From Phlyctochytrium arcticum (taxonomy: Eukaryota; Chytridiomycota; Chytridiomycetes; Chytridiales; Chytridiaceae), in assembly GCA_025602905.1 (NCBI GenBank), contig JAHLKI010000006.1, forward strand, positions 62,001 to 126,000: DNA of 64,000 nt. Direction: 5' to 3'. Positions within the stretch are counted from its first letter, which is position 1. Each line of letters begins with the position of its first letter. The notes beneath the pieces were generated by a model. It searched no databases. It saw only the letters and a program-made list of their open reading frames with translations, and was not told the origin of the DNA. Below, piece after piece: positions 54,825 through 61,467 of the stretch. The position numbers and the translations under genes are program-made.

Positions 54825-56207
54825 CTAAATTTTCCTCTTCTTGACATATCCAGCATTCGATCGAGCATCGGGTTCTTTGTAATTCACGTCTTTCCGTTTT
54901 CGGCTACTCCGTCTTGGTAATGGCGGTGTAAGCGACCTTGCTGGGTCTTCAATTAATGTGGTAGGTATCACAATTTGGGGCGTATTCAAAATACCTCTTT
55001 GGGCAGCAATAGATGTAGATACTCTTGGTATATTTTGACCAAGTTCAACCGGTGAACGTGGATAAGCACTTGATGGACTCGAAGGAGGTGAAAAATTCCT
55101 TGGGCTTCTTGGACTTGACCATGGTGAATTTGGCGGAGAATTTCCTCGATGCCAACCCATATTTGGATCATGTGATGGTATAATTGGAGCACCCAAAAGT
55201 TTCAATCTTGCCTCTGCCTCATGGTCATCTTGAACAGTTCGGCTTTTCTTAAACGGTTGTCCCGTTGATGGAGCGCCTAAAATATGCATACGTGTTTTCA
55301 ATTCTTCATCCGAATTATCTCTATGTGGGATTTTCGGGTATATCGGTTTATAGTTTACCGGACTGTATTTTACATCTTCCATAGGCTCAACTTTTGGGTA
55401 TATCGGTTTATAGTTCACCGGACTGTCTTCCATAGGCTGTACCTTATATTCTACTGGAGAAATGCTTGGATATTTAACACCAGACATTGGCGAAAATGCA
55501 ATAGGTGATGTGGAAGTGGTTCTGAAATCTTTTGTAACCGAACTAGAAGGAATATACATTCGTGAATCTTGTTCCATTGGCGATATAATAGGGCCTTTTT
55601 TACCACCGATTCGTCCAACTTCTTCACTTGTTTGGGTTCCATTATTAGTCACATGAATTGTGTGATTACTAGCAAGTGTCGTATAGTTTTCAGGACGATT
55701 GCCTATCGAAGGATTCCCAGGAGGGGTTGGCCGTTCGACAACTTTAGAAACATCACCTAATGGCTGGTTCTGCATAAATCGCATATGTCCGGGCTGATGA
55801 TATGCATTATATGTTCCATCTGAATTTCGTGTTGTCGACACTCCATTAATGATTGGCACCATTCGTCCTTTTCTTGGGAAAACGTTGTCTTTATCGAGTT
55901 CATCAAACACTACTTGCTGTGCCTTGTGTTTTTCAACTGCCATATAGGCTTCTACAGCATCTCTAGATACTTTTGATATATAATCTCCTTCGACGAAACG
56001 AGGACTAGCAGTTGCTGCAAGGGACACAGCATTAGAAATCAATGGTCCCTTCTTCGGAATGTAAAATTTTCGTCGATTCTGTGAATTATATGCAAGACCG
56101 GGTTTTACTGGTGTGAAATCGCTTGCGTGAATGTTGGGTATACCCGGCTGGAGGTCTCCAAATGCTGATCGGGTTGGAAGAGTGAGAATTTCATTTTGAA
56201 TATCCAT
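54825..56207 (-). CDS. Pro-rich virion protein candidate (460 aa)
   Basis: An ordered N-terminal 120 residues (LTLPTRSAFGDLQPGIP, then FYIPKKGPLISN and VSRDAVEAYMAVEKHK) precede a long Pro/Ser/Tyr-rich region. That region has repeats of PVNYKPIYPK(V/I), paired basic clusters (RRSSRKRK) and a basic end VKKRKI. Not recognised as a named family. Position, length and low complexity fit a core or scaffold protein cleaved during maturation, but no protease was identified in the window. Confidence 0.55.
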   Translation of the reverse strand: MDIQNEILTLPTRSAFGDLQPGIPNIHASDFTPVKPGLAYNSQNRRKFYIPKKGPLISNAVSLAATASPRFVEGDYISKVSRDAVEAYMAVEKHKAQQVVFDELDKDNVFPRKGRMVPIINGVSTTRNSDGTYNAYHQPGHMRFMQNQPLGDVSKVVERPTPPGNPSIGNRPENYTTLASNHTIHVTNNGTQTSEEVGRIGGKKGPIISPMEQDSRMYIPSSSVTKDFRTTSTSPIAFSPMSGVKYPSISPVEYKVQPMEDSPVNYKPIYPKVEPMEDVKYSPVNYKPIYPKIPHRDNSDEELKTRMHILGAPSTGQPFKKSRTVQDDHEAEARLKLLGAPIIPSHDPNMGWHRGNSPPNSPWSSPRSPRNFSPPSSPSSAYPRSPVELGQNIPRVSTSIAAQRGILNTPQIVIPTTLIEDPARSLTPPLPRRSSRKRKDVNYKEPDARSNAGYVKKRKI

Positions 56208-56227
56208 TTCTTTTTTTATATTTCTTC

Positions 56228-56237
56228 TTAATATTAA
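56228..56237. promoter_or_regulatory. Palindromic TTAATATTAA in divergent spacer
   Basis: A perfect 10-bp palindrome in the 50-bp gap between the 460-aa protein (leftward) and the 99-aa protein (rightward). The second case of an AT palindrome serving a divergent pair of virion genes. Confidence 0.5.
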
Positions 56238-56257
56238 ACATAGAAAGAAAAACTAAT

Positions 56258-56557
56258 ATGGCCAATTTCTTTTCACGAGTCAAAGCACGAGCAAGTACAT
56301 TTTACAACAAATTACCAGCAAATGTGGGTAAAGCGCGAACATTTTTTAATACTGCCGTAAAACACGCAGGAAAAGCCAATAAATTCATTCAGCATGTAAA
56401 CCAAGGGGTACAAGAGAATGAATTATTTGATAAAGTCAAAGGAAGGGTTCAGGAAGGAGCCGATTTTGCTAATCTCGGATTACAAAAAATTGAAGATATT
56501 CATAAAAAGGGGGACAAGTTTGTAGGGCATGTTTCAGCCTTTGGAAAAGATGCATAA
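56258..56557 (+). CDS. Amphipathic helical virion protein candidate (99 aa)
   Basis: MANFFSRVKARASTFYNKLP followed by helices with Lys/Phe/Val spacing (AVKHAGKANKFIQHV, LGLQKIEDIHKK). The amphipathic N-terminal helix with Phe pairs resembles membrane-active minor capsid proteins (protein VI-like) of adenovirus-related elements. That role is inference; there is no sequence-level family match. Confidence 0.5.
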   Translation: MANFFSRVKARASTFYNKLPANVGKARTFFNTAVKHAGKANKFIQHVNQGVQENELFDKVKGRVQEGADFANLGLQKIEDIHKKGDKFVGHVSAFGKDA

Positions 56558-56584
56558 ATTTCCCCATTGTTATTATAAAGAATT

Positions 56585-57887
56585 ATGAGTTGGAGAATTC
56601 TTACAAATACCGAAAAAGAACAGTTGGAAAGTGTTTATAAAACATTCAAATTAGGGCGTGATGCTCTCTGGCAGAAAACTCGACAAGTTTTCCCAAACTT
56701 TAAAGGATCGCAACGTTCAACACTTAACGATTTTTTGAAATATAAAACGGAATGGCAGACACACCTTGAGACCACCAAAGCCATCTTCTATCGCACCTTT
56801 GCAGATTACAAAACCGGGTTATACGCAAGCCGATTTGGTATCAATGAGAACATATCCAGACCGTGGCTATATAGGCTTTTTCCATATGATTGACGGTTTT
56901 ACAAAAAAGGGTTATGCTCAACCCATTCGAGGTGAGAGTGAAGAGGAAGTAACTGAAGCATTAAAGAAGTGCCTTGACAAGGCTCGACGAGAAGGAAAGA
57001 AAATTTCAATAATGCAAACTGACCAAGGCGCACATTTCCAACAGATTTTCAAAAGGGAACTCGAAAACAATGCAATAAAACACTTTTATTCACAGGCCGC
57101 TAGACCTCAAAGCAATGCTTTTGTCGAACGCCGCGGAGGAGATTTGAAAAAGCAGCTCTACAGACTAATGGAAGCAAACAATGATAAAAAATGGGTCAAC
57201 AATCTCCAAACAGCAGTGGATAATATCAACTCGGTGAAAAGTGTTGCAACAGGTTTCTCACCGAATGATATGGAAGGAGGGGATGAAAATATTTCGGCCG
57301 AAGCAAAAGCACGTATTGAAAAAAATATCGCTTCTCGATACAAAACTCGGCAGATTTCAACACCTCTTTTCGTCGGTCAAAAGGTTCGAAAAAATCGTAT
57401 TCTACAAGGAGGCTTACGAAAACCTGGTCTTCTCGGTTTCTGGGACAAACAAATTTATACAATATCTCAAAGAATTAATTCTACATATCCGAATTTTGTA
57501 CCGTCTTATCGCATATCCGGGGAAAATGGAATTGTTTATGGGAGATTTCCAAGGACTTCCTTATTGCCAATTCCTCCCATATTATCAAATGACGTACATG
57601 AGGACAATGAAATACAAAACCAAATTGTTCCAAATGATCTAATTACACCACCAGAAGAAGAAGCAGAAGAGGAAGAAGAAGACTTGCCTAGAAGCCAACC
57701 AACTCGTCAATCATTGCGACAAAATCTACCAGAATATTATATTGTAGATTACATTGTTAACAAACGAAAAGTGGAATATTTGATACATTGGCTTGGTTAT
57801 GGTGTAAAGGATCGAACTTGGGAACCTTTGACAAATTTAAGAGAAGTAATGGATTTGGTAAAAGAATACGAGGATGGAGCAAGATGA
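56585..57887 (+). CDS. rve-family (DDE) integrase with chromodomain, +1 frame change
   Basis: The first frame (56585-56893) gives the N-terminal helical region; the catalytic core and C-terminus are in the +1 frame, open from 56739 to 57887. Catalytic residues: YTQADLVSM (first Asp), IMQTDQGAHF (second Asp), and NAFVERRGG (Glu, 34 residues later). The C-terminus holds a chromodomain (YYIVDYIVNKRKVEYLIHWL, GVKDRTWEPLTNL), which may steer insertion to methylated-histone chromatin. The frames overlap around 56760-56770 at CTT GAG A, resembling a +1 slippage position. No zinc HHCC motif seen. Polinton and Ty3-like integrases share this build; the capsid context supports the viral assignment. Confidence 0.8.
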
Positions 57888-57902
57888 TATATTATTTTCT
57901 AT

Positions 57903-58903
57903 CTACGCATCTCTGTTGTAGAGGTCATTCTCAGATTTACTATGATGGCATTGCTCTGCCACCCATTGACGCGCATCGTTGCTGAGATGTTCTTTTCTGA
58001 TATAGGTAATTTGCCCTCTACGTAATTCGCTTATACCGTGTCCGGTTGCTTCAATTATCCGTTTCCGGAAAGTATTTTCATTGAAGGGTAAACCCTCTTT
58101 GTCTACGAATATATACTCAGATTCCTTCCTGAATCTCCAAAAGAACTTTGACAAGATTCTCGCCATTTTAACAGGGTTAACTGCTTTAACTGAATCATAC
58201 GGAACTTTTCCCATGGCTTGAATGAATGATTTTGTATCAACAACGTCATCATCTTGCTCTTCGTTTCTTTTTCTTTTGGTGGAACTAATTCTATCTTGTT
58301 TTCGAGTATTCCACAGAAGTGTTATATTGAAACAGTTGTCCGCTATGAGTATGTTATCTGCTGAACGAGAAACATTCTCGTGATAAAAGTTTTTTAAAGT
58401 CGAATAATTGGATCGAACATTGAAAAATAATACTGGGAACATTCCCATTATAATCGTTTGCAATTCGTTGATTTGTTCAAAAGTTGCTTCATGTTTATCA
58501 AAAACGTATTCAACCGCTTCATATTTTTCCAACATTTTTTTATGACCTCTTCATAATTTATATTATCCGTAGGTTGTGGAAGACCATTATATCGAGGGGT
58601 TAAACTTCGCAATTCGTGAATGCAAACATCGTAACGTTTGAGGAGATTTGTAAAGTCTTCCTTAGGTATGCCCCAATGTTGAAACCCAGCTTTGTTGAGA
58701 ACACGACGCACTAAGCCGATATAATCTGCTATCGATTTCTTTGCCAGATTTCCCCCATGAGCTTCTTGAATACGACTTTTAACAACATCAATATCGAAAA
58801 ACACATCTTTGTTGAATATTCCTCGTTTTTCGTACTCTAAGACCTTTTTATTATCAGCTTTGAAAGACTTTGCCTGATTGTTTAGAAATTGTGTGAGATA
58901 CAT
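57903..58903 (-). CDS. Tyrosine recombinase, frame change on a seven-A run
   Basis: The N-terminal part (58903-58448) is helical: KKSIADYIGLVRRVLNKAG resembles a core-binding domain. The catalytic part (58535-57903) ends in NTFRKRIIEATGHG, ISELRRGQITYIRKEHLS (Arg) and WVAEQCHHSKSENDLYNRD (H-x-x-S...Y). The two frames meet at T7 on the plus strand (58535-58541), which on the coding strand is a slippery A AAA AAA heptamer; a -1 shift there joins them exactly. Tyrosine recombinases integrate or resolve genomes in several virophages and Polinton-like viruses. Having this beside an rve integrase is uncommon. Confidence 0.65.
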
Positions 58904-59027
58904 GTTGCTAGCTATTTTTTCGGTATAGTATACTATTCCTTTTATAACAATAAATTTTTTATCGATAAAACGTTTATTGATATCATATGATGTAAGAATG
59001 ATGAGAAATGATATATTGAAACGACTT

Positions 59028-60198
59028 CTAGACTAATAAAGCTTCAAAAAATTGAGGTTGATCTGGAACATGCAGTGAAATCGATTCTTCGACAACCCGG
59101 TTGTTGACATGCCACCACATGTCAATGTTATTTTCGCGAAAATATCGAGCGGCAAGTTTTCGTTGAGGTCGAGTCATTTTTGAGTAAATTGAGCCTTTTG
59201 TATCACTGATAAGTGGAATAGCGGTTAATATCCCTGGTCCGAACTCCTTGTACAATAAAAAGGCATTTCCGAATCGGGATTTTAGATTTTTGATATCGCT
59301 TGCCTTGAAAAAAGAATTGACTGATGCAACGGATAATTCATTTTGTTGTAAAATGGCTATTCGTGCTTCTTGAATATGTCGCAGGAAGGCATCGCGCGGA
59401 AGGTCTAGATGACATGACAATTAGTATGATTCTAAATTTTTCATGCAAATGAAAAATGATATACTTTTAAAGATCCGACCGAGATGCACATAAGCAGCAT
59501 GTTGTTGGAAACGTCTATCCGCCATATTCCCAGAACATCGAATGAGTACTTTAAGAAGGTCCGTTGGATTGTTGTTGATGGTGTTGATGTGAGGTGAATA
59601 AACCTGGTCCGCGGCGTGTGGTGTATACATACGTCGCACGTCAATGTTGCCTTCTGCGTCCTTCAAAACGCAGAGTTTTTTCAAAAAAAAATCAAATGGT
59701 TGTAAACGGGGTCGGGGGGGCTCATCTTCTTCTATTTCCATTTTTTCTTGAAGAGGCTGGGCGGGAGGAGGAGGTTGAGGCTGGGCGGGAGGAGGTTGGA
59801 CGGGAGGAGGTGCGGGGTGCGGGGGAGCGAAACTAGTGGCAAGATACTCGATCGTATTCCTTGAAACTTTTCTACAAATTTGTCTAATATGTTCTCTTGG
59901 TGGGTCATCTATAACAATGAAAAAAAACATTAATGGATATTATTGAAGCAGATGGCTCAAGATTCAACGAAAGCATACGTTCTTCAAGTCCATATGTGGC
60001 CACAACGCTCTCCAATGCTGTAAGAATAAGGGCACGCTTTTTTCTTTCGTTTGGGTCGTCGATAGAAAGTTTTCCTTCGACAAATCGTAGCAAGGTTCCA
60101 TTGTCATCGGATGTTGCCTGATCCCAAGTAATTTCTTCTTCAAATATTCCGTTCAAAATTTCTATAAGTACACCGCGTCGCTCATCAGGCGTACCCAT
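59028..60198 (-). CDS. Spliced element protein (346 aa), unrecognised
   Basis: Three exons: 60198-59979, 59908-59465, 59404-59028. Introns of 70 and 60 nt have GT..AG ends and branch-like ATTAAT/ACTAAT sequences; frames join exactly. Without splicing three short ORFs result. The N-terminus is helical (ERRGVLIEILNGIFEEE), the middle has a Pro-rich stretch (PPPVQPPPAQPQPPPPAQP) that separates two ordered parts, and the C-terminal exon contains LKSRFGNAFLLYKEFGPGIL. No family recognised. Spliceosomal introns mean expression in the host nucleus. Confidence 0.7.
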
Positions 60199-60480
60199 GA
60201 TTATTGATGGGGAAAAAAGCTGCGCGGGTTAGAATATGTGGCTGTGCTGGAAGGTCTTCAAATACCGGGGGGGATGCCCGGAGACCCTCCCTTATAACAT
60301 TCAAACGAGGCGCAACATGGAGAAATGAGGCGCAACATGGGACGACTTGACCCTCAAAAAGGGAAAAGTTTATTATTGGTACCCGTATTTATCCTTAAAC
60401 CATACGATCAATAATGCCCGATGTGCATGCTATATTTAAACTCTTTTGTACTATTTTAAGTATACCATATTATACAGGAA
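60199..60480. other. Spacer with a short direct repeat
   Basis: The 282-bp spacer contains two copies of GAGGCGCAACATGG (60307-60320 and 60327-60340) and a G-rich hairpin (CCGGGGGGGATGCCCGG near 60264). No gene is supported; it may hold a promoter or replication signal. Confidence 0.45.
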
Positions 60481-60696
60481 ATGCCTATCTATTCGACGCC
60501 ATATCAAGTCAAGTTTGACACCACAGGCTCACCAATTGTACCGGTTGGCTGCAGGCTTGGCAAGGACTATTCGAGGGAAAATGTAAAGTGTGCTATTATT
60601 ATCCCATACATAAAAATGAGACCGCGCTGTTTATCGTGTTATGACAATTATAAAGATTCTAAAATTGGATCATTCCAACTTCGAAGAGATGATTAA
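60481..60696 (+). CDS. Small element ORF (71 aa)
   Basis: MPIYSTPYQVKFDTTG..., with a CLSCYDNY segment near the end. Its stop overlaps the convergent neighbour by a few bases. Unrecognised; weak support beyond the open frame and element-like composition. Confidence 0.35.
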   Translation: MPIYSTPYQVKFDTTGSPIVPVGCRLGKDYSRENVKCAIIIPYIKMRPRCLSCYDNYKDSKIGSFQLRRDD

Positions 60697-61076
60697 TCAC
60701 CATAAATAGAAAATGCTCTACCGGGGTTTCTCAATACTAGTAACATAAATTGTTCCCGCCATTTCTTTTTGGCAATCGCACGTGCCATTGCATACGCCTG
60801 TTTGGGATTTGTTACCGGTGTCCCTCTGTGTGTCAACGTTCCTTCATCAAATTTATCAAGTATTTCATCCATAATCTCTCTTTTTAGCGATTCCGGATAA
60901 ACTTCTTCGACACACATATCACGTTTCTCATAAAAATCATCCTTTCCAGAATCATCCTTTCCAGAAACGGTTTGGACAAGAATGCCATGTTTCTTACAAA
61001 AATCAGCCATTTGACATTGGGCTTTCTTTTTTTTTCTATGTTTTGAACGAATTGCTCGCGGATATACTCTAATCAT
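60693..61076 (-). CDS. Basic element protein (127 aa) with TNPKQAYAMA motif
   Basis: A Lys/Arg-rich N-terminus (IRSKHRKKKKAQ), a direct repeat SGKDDSGKDD, then HRGTPVTNPKQAYAMARAIAKKKW. The last motif resembles a short DNA-associated motif (VTNPKQAxAIAxxxA) common in proteins of bacteria, phages and large DNA viruses. A DNA-binding or packaging-associated role is inference. Confidence 0.5.
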   Translation of the reverse strand: MIRVYPRAIRSKHRKKKKAQCQMADFCKKHGILVQTVSGKDDSGKDDFYEKRDMCVEEVYPESLKREIMDEILDKFDEGTLTHRGTPVTNPKQAYAMARAIAKKKWREQFMLLVLRNPGRAFSIYGD

Positions 61077-61084
61077 TTAGGCCG

Positions 61085-61258
61085 TTAGCTGATACGTGCC
61101 TTCATTCTAGTTGTTTGGGGATTTTTCAGCATTTTATGAATTGTTGGATGGGACACACCGAGTTTAATTGCCAACTGGCGAATGCTCCGTGCTTCCACCG
61201 TTATCTCTTGTCCCAGAAAAGTAACAACTGCTGTGTAGATAGTTTTCGATCCGGCCAT
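61085..61258 (-). CDS. Very small helix-turn-helix protein (57 aa)
   Basis: ATG at 61258, TAA at 61085. The second half is a good helix-turn-helix: RSIRQLAIKLGVSHPTIHKM. The first half (KTIYTAVVTFLGQEITVEA) is strand-like. It is probably a viral DNA-binding regulator. It lies 27 bp upstream of the basic protein on the same strand and divergent from the replicase, a typical position for a regulator of early genes. Confidence 0.6.
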   Translation of the reverse strand: MAGSKTIYTAVVTFLGQEITVEARSIRQLAIKLGVSHPTIHKMLKNPQTTRMKARIS

Positions 61259-61467
61259 TACAAGAATATTAAAATAATGCTATACTATTTTAGTATCTTT
61301 TTAAATATGAATTGAGTGTGACATTTGTTTGCGTTTGGAAGAATCATCTTCCGAGGTTATGACTGAATATGAGCAAAACGTCGATGTTGCGTTTAATTGT
61401 TATTTAAAGAAATAAAGCTCTTGTATAAGTAGGAAAGTTGTTCAACATTTAAATAACACAATAAAAA

